Counted from the first letter of the stretch, positions 1 to 8,133 are shown. The stretch: DNA of 11,625 nucleotides from JBIOJM01 sp044450785 (GCA_044450785.1 JBIOJM010000326.1:1-11625); one strand, 5' to 3'. Program-made: numbers and translations. Notes: generated from the letters alone by a model not told the origin.

Positions 1-525
1 GCGGGTGGGTTTTCGTTCGAGGGCGCGTTCGAAAGCGGCGGCGGCCTGCTCGGGCTGTCCGACCAGGACGAAAGCCTGTCCGAGATAGTAAGGAGGCAGG
101 GGATCGTCTGGTCGAGTCGTCTCGGCCTGGCGGAGCGCGGCGACGGCGGCGGCATCCTGACCGCGCTGGAATTCGAGGAGGCCGACGATCAGCCACGAAG
201 AGCCGTCCTTGGGATCCTTGGCGAGGCGGTCATGGTAACCCTTGATGAACGGATCGAGCGAGCCGCGTTCGACGTGATATCCATAAACGCGATCGAGCGC
301 GGTGCCGCGTCTTGGGTTTTTCTGGAGGAGCGACAGGAAGCGTTCCATGGAGCGCTGCTCGCGCGCCTCCTCGGCGGCGGCGGGATCGGCGGGCGCTGCC
401 AGCGCGGGCTCCGTCTTGCCTGACGGAGGGTTCGGCTGCGCTTCTGCGGGAGTGTGTGCCCCGATCAGAAGGGCGAGCAAGCCGCTGACGAAGACGAGAC
501 GGGCCGATCCAGGCTGTTTGGACAT
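1..525 (-). CDS. TPR-repeat protein with signal peptide (partial, C-terminus off the left edge)
   Basis: The minus strand is open from the ATG at 525-523 to the window edge, giving 175 codons with no stop. The protein starts with a short basic n-region and a hydrophobic core (about residues 9-23) ending in an Ala-rich AEA-Q site near residue 29, so it is probably exported. A Pro/Ala-rich linker (30-50) follows. Residues about 109-142 and 143-175 form two tandem 34-residue units with the TPR pattern (W..VG.LEFQRG.D.AA...L and YYLGQAFVLVGQPEQAAAAF), so the protein is probably a periplasmic scaffold for protein contacts. An in-frame ATG at 549-547 also exists, but 525 is preferred: GAGG (plus-strand cctc 534-537) sits 8 nt upstream, and a promoter predicts a transcription start at about 549. 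The downstream domains are not visible, so the specific role is unknown. It is divergent from moxR. Confidence 0.85.
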   Translation of the reverse strand, partial: MSKQPGSARLVFVSGLLALLIGAHTPAEAQPNPPSGKTEPALAAPADPAAAEEAREQRSMERFLSLLQKNPRRGTALDRVYGYHVERGSLDPFIKGYHDRLAKDPKDGSSWLIVGLLEFQRGQDAAAVAALRQAETTRPDDPLPPYYLGQAFVLVGQPEQAAAAFERALERKPTR

Positions 526-842
526 GATGCGGGCCTCAAGAAGCGACATGCGCGCAAGATAGCCGGACCGAATGACTTCGTCAAATAAAATGGCGGCCGG
601 CGCCGATCGGCCCACGGCGATCCGTTCGGCTCTCGGGCCCTCTTTTATTTCGTTTGCGAACCGCATGTCGGTTCGGTTATTCTGTTTGACTGATGTCCGA
701 GCCGGCGGCGTCATTTTTTTAATTCCTTGCCCGCTCCGGGCTTGTTTGTCGCTTTGTAATCGTAAGGGTACGGGCGCCCGAGCGACAAGGACCGAGTCAA
801 GTCGCCTCGTGGGGGCACCGACCAAGACCTGAGGAGTCGCCG
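526..842. other. divergent intergenic region between the TPR gene and moxR
   Basis: About 317 bases separate the two divergent genes. Apart from the minus-strand promoter at 549-584, I see no convincing gene. Short frames here (for example on the plus strand around 572-832) lack family resemblance and run through the promoter. An AT-rich stretch (711-723) and a TTGAC at 686-690 could belong to a moxR promoter, but no -10/-35 pair with normal spacing is convincing. GGAG at 833-836 is the moxR ribosome binding site, 6 nt before its ATG. Confidence 0.6.
549..584 (-). promoter_or_regulatory. sigma70-type promoter for the TPR gene
   Basis: On the minus strand TTGACG (584-579) and TATCTT (561-556) are separated by exactly 17 bases, matching the consensus at 5/6 and 4/6 positions. 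The expected start of transcription is about 549, leaving a leader of about 24 nt that contains GAGG before the ATG at 525. That spacing fits the downstream ATG as the true start. The call rests on sequence match only. Confidence 0.6.
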
Positions 843-1856
843 ATGAGCGAAGGCAGCACGACCGACGAGGTGAGAGAGCAGCTTGACGGGTTCCGGGGTG
901 ACTTCGAGACTCTGCGCCGCGAGGTGGGCAAGGTGATCGTCGGCCTGACCGACATCGTCGAGGAAACGTTGACGGCCTTGATCGCCGGGGGGCACGTGCT
1001 GCTGGAGGGAGTGCCCGGATTGGGCAAGACGCTCCTGGTCCGGACGCTGGCCGACTCGCTTCAATTGAAGTTCCAGCGGATCCAGTTCACGCCGGACCTG
1101 ATGCCGGCGGACCTGATCGGGACCAACGTGATGCTCGAGACGGCCGAGGGGATCCGCCGGTTCGAGTTCCAGCGTGGGCCGGTGTTTGCCAATCTGCTGC
1201 TGGCCGACGAGATCAATCGCGCCACGCCCAAGACCCAGTCGGCGCTCTTGGAGGCCATGCAGGAGCGGTCGGTCACGGTGGCCGGCACGACGCACCGGCT
1301 GGCCCCTCCGTTCTTCGTCCTGGCCACCCAGAACCCGCTCGAGATGGAGGGGACTTACCCGCTTCCCGAAGCACAGCTCGACCGGTTCTTCTTCAAGCTG
1401 CTGGTGAAGTTTCCGACCGCGGAGGAGATGGAGACGATCCTGGACCGGACGACCGAGGCGGTCGAACCGCGCGCCCAGCCGGTCTTCGACGGCCAGCGGA
1501 TCGTCGAGCTCTCCCAGTTGGCCCGGCGGATCCCGATCGCGGACGAGCTGCGCCGTTACGGGGTGGCGATGGTGCTGGCCAGCCACCCGGAAAACAGCCT
1601 GGCCAGCGAGAAAACCCGGCGATTCGTGCGCTACGGCTCGAGCCCTCGCGGCGCGCAGGCGCTCATCCTGGCCGCCAAGATCCGCGCCATCCTCGACCAC
1701 CGCTACCACGTCTCACGCGAAGATCTGCGGGCCTGTGCCCACCCGGCGCTGCGGCATCGGCTCATCCTCAACTTCGAAGGCCAGGCCGAGAACATCCAGC
1801 CGGATGAGATCATTGATGATATCCTCCGGTCGGTCGAGACAGCCGCGGCGGCTTGA
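843..1856 (+). CDS. moxR: MoxR-family AAA+ ATPase
   Basis: This 337-residue protein has all the landmarks of a MoxR ATPase: Walker A GVPGLGKT at 56-63, Walker B LLLADE at 118-123 followed by INRA, sensor 1 ATQNP at 161-165, the MoxR signature GTYPLPEAQLDRF at 170-182 and a C-terminal helical lid with a sensor-2-like SPRGAQAL segment near residue 270. Length matches the family (about 310-350). MoxR proteins hydrolyse ATP in ring complexes and act as chaperones or metal-insertion factors with VWA-domain partners. Here the partners are encoded just downstream, although a 653-bp insertion-bearing gap separates moxR from the DUF58 gene. The ATG at 843 is supported by GAGGAG at 831-836. The stop is only 4 bases before a heptamer repeat array. 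Cytoplasmic; the specific substrate is unknown. Confidence 0.95.
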   Translation: MSEGSTTDEVREQLDGFRGDFETLRREVGKVIVGLTDIVEETLTALIAGGHVLLEGVPGLGKTLLVRTLADSLQLKFQRIQFTPDLMPADLIGTNVMLETAEGIRRFEFQRGPVFANLLLADEINRATPKTQSALLEAMQERSVTVAGTTHRLAPPFFVLATQNPLEMEGTYPLPEAQLDRFFFKLLVKFPTAEEMETILDRTTEAVEPRAQPVFDGQRIVELSQLARRIPIADELRRYGVAMVLASHPENSLASEKTRRFVRYGSSPRGAQALILAAKIRAILDHRYHVSREDLRACAHPALRHRLILNFEGQAENIQPDEIIDDILRSVETAAAA

Positions 1857-1859
1857 ATC

Positions 1860-1926
<67 letters not shown>

Positions 1927-1931
1927 AAGGT

Positions 1932-1945
1932 GGCTACTTCGTAGC
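1932..1945 (+). repeat. left copy of 14-bp inner inverted repeat, itself a hairpin
   Basis: GGCTACTTCGTAGC is exactly complementary to 2437-2450. Each copy can also fold on itself: GCTAC pairs with GTAGC around a three-base loop (TTC here). It is continued by TCGTGGT at 1949-1955, matching 2427-2433 inverted. Confidence 0.85.
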
Positions 1946-1994
1946 AGTTCGTGGTCAGTGGTGGTGGCTCGTGGCTCGTGAGGGGGAGAAGGCA

Positions 1995-2357
1995 ATGGGC
2001 GTTCGGCAATACCAAGACTTGATTGCCTGGCAGAAGGCGATGGATCTGGTGATCCACGTGTACAAAGTCACTGATGAGTTTCCCCGAAAGGAGATGTTTG
2101 GGTTGACTAACCAGCTCCGTCGAGCCGCTGTCTCGGTGCCTTCAAATATCGCCGAGGGACAGGCCAGGTCAACGGTCGAGTTCGTCCGGTACCTATCGGT
2201 CGCGCAGGGATCGCTTCAGGAGATAGAAACTCAAATCCTGATCGCTGGTCGGCTTGACTACATCAACGGTTCGCAGAAACCCAAGTTGATCGAAATGATC
2301 ACCGAGGTCGGACGCCTCCTGAGAGGTCTTTCGAGATCCCTGTCTGATCCTGATTGA
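1995..2357 (+). CDS. four-helix-bundle protein, S23 / 23S rRNA IVS-encoded family
   Basis: This 120-residue protein carries the family's hallmark segments: YQDLIAWQKA near the N-terminus (6-15), FGLTNQLRRAAVSVPSNIAEG at 35-55 (the most conserved part of the family) and YLSVAQGSLQEIETQ at 66-80, then a C-terminal helix. The family (PF05635/TIGR02436) forms small four-helix bundles that oligomerise. Members are encoded within intervening sequences of some 23S rRNA genes, and the related Avd protein works in diversity-generating retroelements. Its biochemical role outside those settings is unsettled. The frame stays open upstream to a GTG at 1923, but that extension is translated repeat. The ATG at 1995 has an AGGGGGAGAAGG purine tract at 1981-1992 and begins with the expected family N-terminus. 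Base composition and codon use differ from the operon, suggesting insertion. Confidence 0.9.
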   Translation: MGVRQYQDLIAWQKAMDLVIHVYKVTDEFPRKEMFGLTNQLRRAAVSVPSNIAEGQARSTVEFVRYLSVAQGSLQEIETQILIAGRLDYINGSQKPKLIEMITEVGRLLRGLSRSLSDPD

Positions 2358-2455
2358 CCTTGATCAGCCACTAACCACCAACCACCACCAAATAGCCACT
2401 AGCCACGATTTTCCCACAAACCACCAACCACGAGCCGCTACGAAGTAGCCGCCAC
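2358..2455 (-). repeat. right inner arm: degenerate CCACCAAC/TAGCCAC-rich region with 14-bp inverted repeat
   Basis: Between the four-helix-bundle stop and the right heptamer array lies low-complexity CCAC-rich sequence. It contains degenerate repeat words (for example TAGCCACTAGCCAC around 2393-2406), ACCACGA at 2427-2433 and GCTACGAAGTAGCC at 2437-2450. The last two are inverted copies of 1949-1955 and 1932-1945. I see no gene in it. Confidence 0.8.
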
Positions 2456-2503
<48 letters not shown>

Positions 2504-2509
2504 TTTCCC

Positions 2510-3385
2510 ATGCTATTCGACTCTGATTTCCTGAAGAAGCTGGAATACCTCTCGCTGGTCTCGCGGCGCGTCTTTCGCGGGCAACTGCTGGCCCAGCGGC
2601 GGACGATGCAGCTTGGTGGCGGCATCGAGTTCGCCGACCATCGCGAGTACACGCCCGGCGACGACTTCCGCTATATCGACTGGAACGTGTTCGCTCGCCA
2701 CGACGAGCTCTTGCTCAAGCGCTTCCAGGAAGAAGAGGACCTGCACGTCTACATCTTGCTCGACAGCTCGCGGAGCATGGCTTTCGGCGACCCGCCCAAG
2801 TTCGACTACGCCCGGCGAGTGGCGGCGGCCCTGGCCTATATCGCATTGGCTGATCTGGATCGTGTGTCGGTGGTCGCCTTCGCGGGCGACATCGTGGCGG
2901 ACTTCCCGCTGACCCGAGGCAAGGCGCGCATTCTCTCGCTGCTCAAGTTCCTGGAAGGGTTGGAGCCGCAGGGGAGCTTGACCGACCTGGCCCGGGTGGC
3001 GCGGAACTTCGTCCATCGCGGCCAGCGCCGCGGGCTCGCCGTCGTTGTCAGCGACCTTTTCGATCCCAACGGCTTCGAGCGCGGGCTCGACCTGTTGCGC
3101 CATCACCGATACGAGCCTCATCTCGTGCAGATCTACGACCGCCGCGAGGCCGAGCCCGAGGTCAAGGGAGACGTCGAGCTGGTCGACGTCGAGACCGGTA
3201 CGATCCGGAGGGTCACGATCACCGAGCGGAACCTGCGGCAGTACCGCCGGATCTTCGCCGGCTTCCTGGAGTCGGTCCGGCACTATTGCAACACCTACGG
3301 GATCGGCGGGACCACGTCGGCGACCGACGTCCCGTTCGACGAGCTGCTGCTGCGGATGATGAGGGCGGCGGGAGCCCTGGTATGA
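2510..3385 (+). CDS. DUF58 domain protein with VWA-like fold
   Basis: The 291-residue protein has the DUF58 signature REYTPGDDFRYIDWN at 45-59 followed by ARHDELLLKRF, then a VWA-like domain with an intact MIDAS motif D85-S-S87-R-S89 and a later VVSDLFD strand. It lacks obvious membrane helices, so it is probably a cytoplasmic or membrane-associated partner of MoxR. DUF58 genes next to moxR are a standard pairing (the Bat/MoxR-type gene neighbourhood). The ATG at 2510 is chosen because the N-terminus (MLFDSDFLKKLEYL) is family-like. No Shine-Dalgarno sequence precedes it, since the inverted heptamer array runs to 2503. The stop overlaps the next start by four bases (ATGA at 3382-3385), implying translational coupling to the BatA-like gene. 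The precise client is unknown. Confidence 0.93.
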   Translation: MLFDSDFLKKLEYLSLVSRRVFRGQLLAQRRTMQLGGGIEFADHREYTPGDDFRYIDWNVFARHDELLLKRFQEEEDLHVYILLDSSRSMAFGDPPKFDYARRVAAALAYIALADLDRVSVVAFAGDIVADFPLTRGKARILSLLKFLEGLEPQGSLTDLARVARNFVHRGQRRGLAVVVSDLFDPNGFERGLDLLRHHRYEPHLVQIYDRREAEPEVKGDVELVDVETGTIRRVTITERNLRQYRRIFAGFLESVRHYCNTYGIGGTTSATDVPFDELLLRMMRAAGALV

Positions 3386-5385
3386 ACCTGGTGAACCCGA
3401 CCGCGCTCCTCCTGGCCGGCCTGGCGGTGCCGATCGTCGTCTTCTACATCCTCAAGATCCGGCTGAGGCGGGTGCCGGTCTCGACGCTCCTGTTCTGGCA
3501 GCAGATTTTTGAGGAGAAGAAGCCACGGTCGCTCTGGCAGCGGCTGCGCCACCTGATCTCGCTGTTATTGCAGCTCGCGTTCCTGGCCCTCCTGGTCTTC
3601 GCCCTGGCCGACCCGCTCTTCCGATGGCAGCAAGCGCAGGCGCGGCGGATCGTGCTGGTCGTCGACAACTCGACCAGCATGAACGCCAGCGACGTGGCAC
3701 CCACCCGCTTGGGCGCGGCCAAGGCCGAGGGCCTTCGATTGATCGACGGCATGAGGCTGGGCGACGAGCTGGCGATCATCGCCGCGGCAGCCCAGCCACG
3801 AGTCGCCTGCGGCCCGACCGACCATCAGCGCACCTTGCGAGCCGCCCTTGATTCGATCAAGGCGAGCGACGGACCAACCCACATCGAGCGAGCCGTGGCG
3901 CTGGCGCGGCGGCTGCTGTCCGGCTCCGAGAAAATGCGCCGGGTCGTCGTCCTGTCCGACGGCGGCTTCGAAGGCGCAGCCGACCTCGCCCGCCAAGACG
4001 ACGTCGAGCTGATCGGACTGGGCCGGAAGACGGCGAACGCCGGCATCACCCTGCTCCAGGCGCGCCGCAGCCTGCTCGATCCGATCGGCTATGAGATCCT
4101 GGTCGAAATCGTCAACGCCGCGGACGAGCCGGCTTCTTTCCGTCTCGAGCTCGACCTGGATGACGACCCGATCGACGTGGTGCCGCTCACTCTGGCCCCA
4201 GGCGAACGAGCCGTCCAGGTCTTCGAGAAGACCTCGGCCGACGGCGGGCGGCTGCGGGCCCGCCTCGACCGTGCCGACTCCCTGCCGGCGGACGATTCCG
4301 CCTGGGCGATCCTCCCCCGCCGCTCCCGCCAGAAGGTGACGCTCGTCACGCCGGGCAACCTGTTCCTCGAGAAGGTCTTCGAGGCGATTCCGCTCGTCGA
4401 TCTCGACGTCGTCAAAGTGCCAAGAGACGGGCCGCCTCCGTCCGGCGGTGCGGCGCTCTCGAAGGCGTCCGGGAGTGGGCGGCCCTCGAGCGCATCGGCC
4501 GCGCCGATCATGGTCTTCCATCGCAAGGTGCCCGACGTGTTGCCGGCCGGCAGCGTGCTGGTGATCGAGCCCGAGCGCTCCGGGCCGCTGTGGCAGCTCG
4601 GCCCGACGATCCATAACCCCGTCGTCGCCAAGCAGGACAAAGACTCTCCGTTGATGCTCCATATTCGCCTCGACAACGTGGTGATGCCCGAGGCGCGGAA
4701 GCTGGCACTCACGGGGCCGGCTCGGGTGCTGGCCGAGTCGGCGGCGGGCGATCCCCTCTATGCCGTGCTCGATCGGCCCGCGGGAACCGGGCCAGGGAAG
4801 GTCGTGTTGCTCACCGTCGACCTGGACAAGAGCGACTTGCCGCTCCAGACCGCGTTTCCCATCATGATGGCCAACCTGCTCAACTGGTTCGGTGGAACCA
4901 AGGGTGAGCTGCGCGAAGCGCTCGCCGCCGGCGCGGTCGCCGAGGTCGAGCTGGCGCCGGAGAAAGACACGACGGCCCGATATTTCCTCCGCGCCCCCGA
5001 TGGCCGCGAGCAACCGCTGATCGTGCCTGAGGGCGCCTCCAAGCTGACCGTCGGCCCCCTCGACCGATGTGGGGTCTGGAGCGTCGTCCGCCGCACGCCC
5101 GGCGACCATGCGCGCGAGGAGCGACGGCAGCGCGGCCGGGATGTCCCGGCCCCAGGCACGCAAGCAGGCGCCGGCGGCGGGGGGACCGAGGTCCTCACCG
5201 AGCTGGCGTGCAACCTGGCCGATCGGCGCGAGAGCGACATCCGGCCGGCCGGGGGCCTCCCCGAGCGCCGAACCAGCCTGGCGGCCGGCCTGGCCGTCCG
5301 GCCGATCTGGTATTATCTGCTGGCCTCGGCCTTGATGCTGACCTGTTGGGAGTGGTTCCTCTACCAGCGGAGGTGGATCGACTGA
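3382..5385 (+). CDS. BatA-like membrane protein with VWA domain
   Basis: The 667-residue protein opens with the BatA N-terminal arrangement: a membrane helix (about 8-24), the conserved RLRRVPVSTLLFW stretch (27-39), a second helix (about 58-76), then a VWA domain with MIDAS D95-N-S97-T-S99. A long beta-rich middle region follows, then a segment containing ELACNLADRRESDIRP and a C-terminal membrane helix ending EWFLYQRRWID. This layout anchors the VWA domain at the membrane next to MoxR and DUF58. The start at 3382 is supported by GGAG at 3371-3374 and the ATGA overlap with DUF58. An open frame further upstream (from 3286) is only read-through of DUF58 sequence. A Pro/Ser/Gly-rich insert at about 352-374 and a Gly-rich stretch around residue 600 look like linkers. 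The frame is intact throughout. Confidence 0.9.
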   Translation: MNLVNPTALLLAGLAVPIVVFYILKIRLRRVPVSTLLFWQQIFEEKKPRSLWQRLRHLISLLLQLAFLALLVFALADPLFRWQQAQARRIVLVVDNSTSMNASDVAPTRLGAAKAEGLRLIDGMRLGDELAIIAAAAQPRVACGPTDHQRTLRAALDSIKASDGPTHIERAVALARRLLSGSEKMRRVVVLSDGGFEGAADLARQDDVELIGLGRKTANAGITLLQARRSLLDPIGYEILVEIVNAADEPASFRLELDLDDDPIDVVPLTLAPGERAVQVFEKTSADGGRLRARLDRADSLPADDSAWAILPRRSRQKVTLVTPGNLFLEKVFEAIPLVDLDVVKVPRDGPPPSGGAALSKASGSGRPSSASAAPIMVFHRKVPDVLPAGSVLVIEPERSGPLWQLGPTIHNPVVAKQDKDSPLMLHIRLDNVVMPEARKLALTGPARVLAESAAGDPLYAVLDRPAGTGPGKVVLLTVDLDKSDLPLQTAFPIMMANLLNWFGGTKGELREALAAGAVAEVELAPEKDTTARYFLRAPDGREQPLIVPEGASKLTVGPLDRCGVWSVVRRTPGDHAREERRQRGRDVPAPGTQAGAGGGGTEVLTELACNLADRRESDIRPAGGLPERRTSLAAGLAVRPIWYYLLASALMLTCWEWFLYQRRWID

Positions 5386-6581
5386 TGGGCCTCGTGCCGT
5401 TGCTGCCACAGATCCAGCTCGAGCTGACGCGCCCCTGGTGGCTGCTAGGTCTGGCCGCGCTGCCGGCACTCGTCTACTTCTTCTACCGCACCCTCGTCGA
5501 TTTCGCCCACTGGCAGCGGGTCCTCTCGCTCTGGCTGCGCGGAGCCATCGTGGTCCTCTTGATCCTGGCTCTGGCCGGGTTGAACCTGGTGCGGCCGACC
5601 CGAGAGCTGTTCGTCGTCTTCGCCGTGGATCGTAGCCAGAGCGTCGGCGACCAGGGGAAGGAAGCGATCGACGCTTTTCTGACCAAGGCCGCTGCTCATG
5701 CCGGCTCGAACCGGTTCGCCGTCTTGCCGTTTGCCTCCGAGCCGGGGAGCGTCCGCACCGGCGCCCTGGCCCTGGAGGACATCAAGAAGCTGGCAAAGCC
5801 GGAATCGAGGAAAGAACTCCCTGCCGGCCAGCCCGCACCCGAGCCGGCGGACGCGCCGGGCATCGATCGGATGGGCACCGACCTGGCCGCTGCGCTCGAG
5901 GTGGCCGCGGCGGCGGTCCCCCCCTTCTACGTTCCCCGTATCGTGCTGATCTCCGACGGCAATCCGACGACCGGCGATGCACTCAAGACCGCGGCCGCGC
6001 TTTTTGGCAAGGTCGAGGTCCTGACGGTTTCCGTGCCGGGCCGCACCGATCCCGAGGTCCAGCTCTCGGCCGTGAGCGCGCCGGCGCAGGTCCTCCAGGG
6101 CGAGCCCTTCAACGTCGAGATCCTGATCGACGCCAATCACGACGACGACCAGGGACGCGTCGAGGTCTACCGAGGCGACGTCAAGGTGGCCGACCAGCCG
6201 GTCAAGCTCAAGAAGGGAGAGAACCGGGTCGTCGTCAAGCAGACGATCGAGCTGGGAGGTCTGACCCCGATCACGGCCCGGCTCAAGGGGTACAAGGACA
6301 CGCTGCTGGACAACAACAGCGACTTCGGCCTGGTCTCGGTCGCGGGCAAGCCGCGCGTGCTCCTGGTCGAGAGCGACCCGGACCAGGCCAAGCACCTGAC
6401 CTGGGCGCTGGAAGAGCAGAACATGCAGGTCGCGTGCGGCCTCCGCGCGGCGCGCCGGATAATCTGGCCGAGCTCCAGAATTACGACCTCCTGGTGCTGT
6501 CGAACGTGCCGGCCACCGCCCTCTCCCTGCGGCAGATGGAAGTGGCCCGGACGTACGTGCAGGACCTGGGTGGTGGGCTGA
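5385..6581 (+). CDS. VWA membrane protein, N-terminal part of a frameshifted gene
   Basis: This frame begins at the ATG overlapping the preceding stop by one base (TGATG at 5383-5387), with GGAGG at 5369-5373. The protein has two membrane helices (about 17-34 and 51-69), then a VWA domain with MIDAS D82-R-S84-Q-S86, a second VWA landmark PRIVLISDGNPTTGD near 185-199, an Ig-like beta region, and the first strand of a GATase1-like domain (KPRVLLVESDPDQAKHL). Up to about 6431 it reads as family sequence. After that the frame becomes Arg/Cys/Pro-rich nonsense to 6581. The rest of the protein continues in another frame from 6434, so this 398-residue product is probably a truncated form of a protein of about 890 residues. 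If the break is real, the product loses the second VWA domain and the C-terminal anchor. Confidence 0.82.
   Translation: MGLVPLLPQIQLELTRPWWLLGLAALPALVYFFYRTLVDFAHWQRVLSLWLRGAIVVLLILALAGLNLVRPTRELFVVFAVDRSQSVGDQGKEAIDAFLTKAAAHAGSNRFAVLPFASEPGSVRTGALALEDIKKLAKPESRKELPAGQPAPEPADAPGIDRMGTDLAAALEVAAAAVPPFYVPRIVLISDGNPTTGDALKTAAALFGKVEVLTVSVPGRTDPEVQLSAVSAPAQVLQGEPFNVEILIDANHDDDQGRVEVYRGDVKVADQPVKLKKGENRVVVKQTIELGGLTPITARLKGYKDTLLDNNSDFGLVSVAGKPRVLLVESDPDQAKHLTWALEEQNMQVACGLRAARRIIWPSSRITTSWCCRTCRPPPSPCGRWKWPGRTCRTWVVG
6429..6436 (+). other. single-base frameshift site joining two halves of one gene
   Basis: The first frame reads ATG CAG GTC up to 6431. The second reads GTG CGG CCT from 6434, leaving two bases (GC, 6432-6433) between them. 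Restoring one base here would fuse the halves as MQV-x-VRPPRGAPDNLAEL, a smooth GATase1-like domain sequence. No slippery heptamer is present, so a deletion or sequencing error is likelier than programmed frameshifting. Confidence 0.75.
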
Positions 6582-8056
6582 TGATGCTGGGCGGCGACCA
6601 GTCGTTCGGCCTCGGGGGTTATTACAAGACCTCCCTCGAGGAGATCCTGCCGGTCCGCAGCGATTTCGAGAAGGAGAAGGAGAAGCCCAGCCTGGCGCTG
6701 ATGTTGGTGATCGACAAGTCGGGCTCGATGGGCGGCGAGAAGATCGAGATGGCCAAGGAGGCGGCCAGGGCGGCCGTCGAGCTGCTGGGCCCGAGCGACA
6801 AGGTCGGCGTGCTGGCCTTCGAGGGTGAGAATTTCTGGGTCAGCGAAATGCACCCTTGCACCGACAAAGGCTTCGTGCTCGACCGGATCGCGGGTCTCGA
6901 GGCAGGGGGCGGCACCGTCATGGCACCGGCCATGGAGGAAGCCCACGAGACGCTGCGGGGCACCGTGGCCAAGCTCAAGCACGTGATCATTCTGACCGAC
7001 GGCATCTCCGCCCCGGGCGACTTCGAAGGGATCGCCCAGGCCATGACGGCCGACCGGATCACGGTCTCGACGGTCGCACTGGGGGGCGACGCCGACCAGG
7101 CGATCCTGGAGGAAATCGCCCGGCTGGGCAACGGCCGGTCGTATGTGGCCGACGACCCCGGCCAGGTTCCCCAGATCTTCGCCAAGGAGACCGTCACCGC
7201 CAGCAAGTCGGCGATCAACGAGCAGCCGTTCGCTCCGACCCTGGTCCGATCGACCCAGGTCCTCTCCGAGATCCGGCTCGACGAGGCCCCCTTCTTGCTC
7301 GGCTACGTCGTCACCCGGGCCAAGCCCACCGCGGAGGTCATCCTGGTCACGGAGTCGGGCGACCCGCTGCTGGCCTGGTGGCGGTATGGACTGGGCGTGA
7401 CCGTCGCTTTCACGTCCGATGCCAAGGCCCGCTGGGCGGCGGAATGGCTGAGCTGGCCGCAGTTCGGCCAGTTCTGGGCCCAGGTCGTCCGCCACGCGAT
7501 TCGCAAGTCCGAGGCCAAGGGGACAGTCGTCCAGGTCCAGCGCAACGGCAGGAAGGCCGTCGTCTCGCTGGATGCGATCGAGCCGTCGGGCAGGTTCCTC
7601 AACCGGGCACTGACCGAGCTGACGCTGGTCGACCCGCAGCTTGCGACCAAGAAGATCGAGATGGCCCAGGTCGCGCCGGGGCGATACCAGGCCGAGTTCG
7701 AGACGACTCGGGCGGGATCGTATCAGTTGCTGTTCAGCCAGACCCGTGATGCTCAGTTGATCGGCAGGCAGACGCGCGGGTTGGCGGTGGGGTATCCCGA
7801 CGAGCTGCGGTTGCGGCCGAGCAATACCGAGCTGCTGCGGTCGATCGCAGCCGCGGCGGGCGGGCGGTTCGATGCCCGGCCCGAGTCGGTCTTCGATCGC
7901 CCCGAGCGGACCGCGACCCGGGCCGTTCCGCTGTGGACCTATCTGGTGACGGCCGCCGTGTTATTATTTGTGCTGGATGTCGCCTTGCGCCGGATCGACC
8001 TGACGCTGTTTTCGCCGCGCCGGCGGCGGATCCCACTTTCCACGCGGCCCGCTTGA
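6434..8056 (+). CDS. GATase1-like and second VWA domain, C-terminal part of the frameshifted gene
   Basis: This 540-codon frame carries on the protein begun at 5385. It completes the GATase1-like domain (QNYDLLVLSNVPATAL, then GGGLMMLGGDQSFGLGGYY at 46-64), which shows no nucleophile Cys and is probably non-catalytic. A second VWA domain follows with MIDAS D94-K-S96-G-S98, then the family segment DPLLAWWRYGLGVTVAFTSD and WPQFGQFWAQVVRHAIR, a beta domain, and a C-terminal membrane helix (about LWTYLVTAAVLLFVLDVAL) with a basic tail. The nominal GTG at 6434 is inside the domain and has no ribosome binding site, so it is not a credible start. Together the two halves match the size and domain order of large Bat-operon VWA/GATase1-like membrane proteins. 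Confidence 0.82.
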   Translation: MRPPRGAPDNLAELQNYDLLVLSNVPATALSLRQMEVARTYVQDLGGGLMMLGGDQSFGLGGYYKTSLEEILPVRSDFEKEKEKPSLALMLVIDKSGSMGGEKIEMAKEAARAAVELLGPSDKVGVLAFEGENFWVSEMHPCTDKGFVLDRIAGLEAGGGTVMAPAMEEAHETLRGTVAKLKHVIILTDGISAPGDFEGIAQAMTADRITVSTVALGGDADQAILEEIARLGNGRSYVADDPGQVPQIFAKETVTASKSAINEQPFAPTLVRSTQVLSEIRLDEAPFLLGYVVTRAKPTAEVILVTESGDPLLAWWRYGLGVTVAFTSDAKARWAAEWLSWPQFGQFWAQVVRHAIRKSEAKGTVVQVQRNGRKAVVSLDAIEPSGRFLNRALTELTLVDPQLATKKIEMAQVAPGRYQAEFETTRAGSYQLLFSQTRDAQLIGRQTRGLAVGYPDELRLRPSNTELLRSIAAAAGGRFDARPESVFDRPERTATRAVPLWTYLVTAAVLLFVLDVALRRIDLTLFSPRRRRIPLSTRPA

Positions 8057-8092
8057 TCGTACAATCGTCGGGACTGGTGAGTTTGTCGAGCA

Positions 8093-8102
8093 ACTAGCCA
8101 CT
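8093..8102 (-). repeat. solitary ACTAGCCACT word matching the heptamer array
   Basis: The short gap between 8057 and 8133 contains one isolated 10-base match to the repeat of the 1861-2503 element. It may be chance, a remnant, or a site related to how the arrays arise. It lies 31 bases before the next start codon. Confidence 0.4.
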
Positions 8103-8133
8103 TATTCGTGCAGTGATGAGAGGAGCGCGTTCC

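Noticed and set aside
711..1709. 332-codon minus-strand frame antisense to moxR, and similar long frames at 2513-3283, 6167-7495 and 7939-8976
   Set aside because: They mirror well-recognised plus-strand genes and have low-complexity, Arg/Gly/Asp-rich translations without motifs.
3565..5469. 634-codon open frame on the minus strand
   Set aside because: It is antisense to the BatA-like gene, whose domains and overlaps are clear. Long antisense frames are expected in GC-rich coding sequence and its translation shows no family features.
6429..6436. programmed ribosomal frameshift in the large VWA gene
   Set aside because: No X-XXY-YYZ type slippery sequence, no nearby stop forcing the shift and no obvious stimulator. 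A lost base explains it better.
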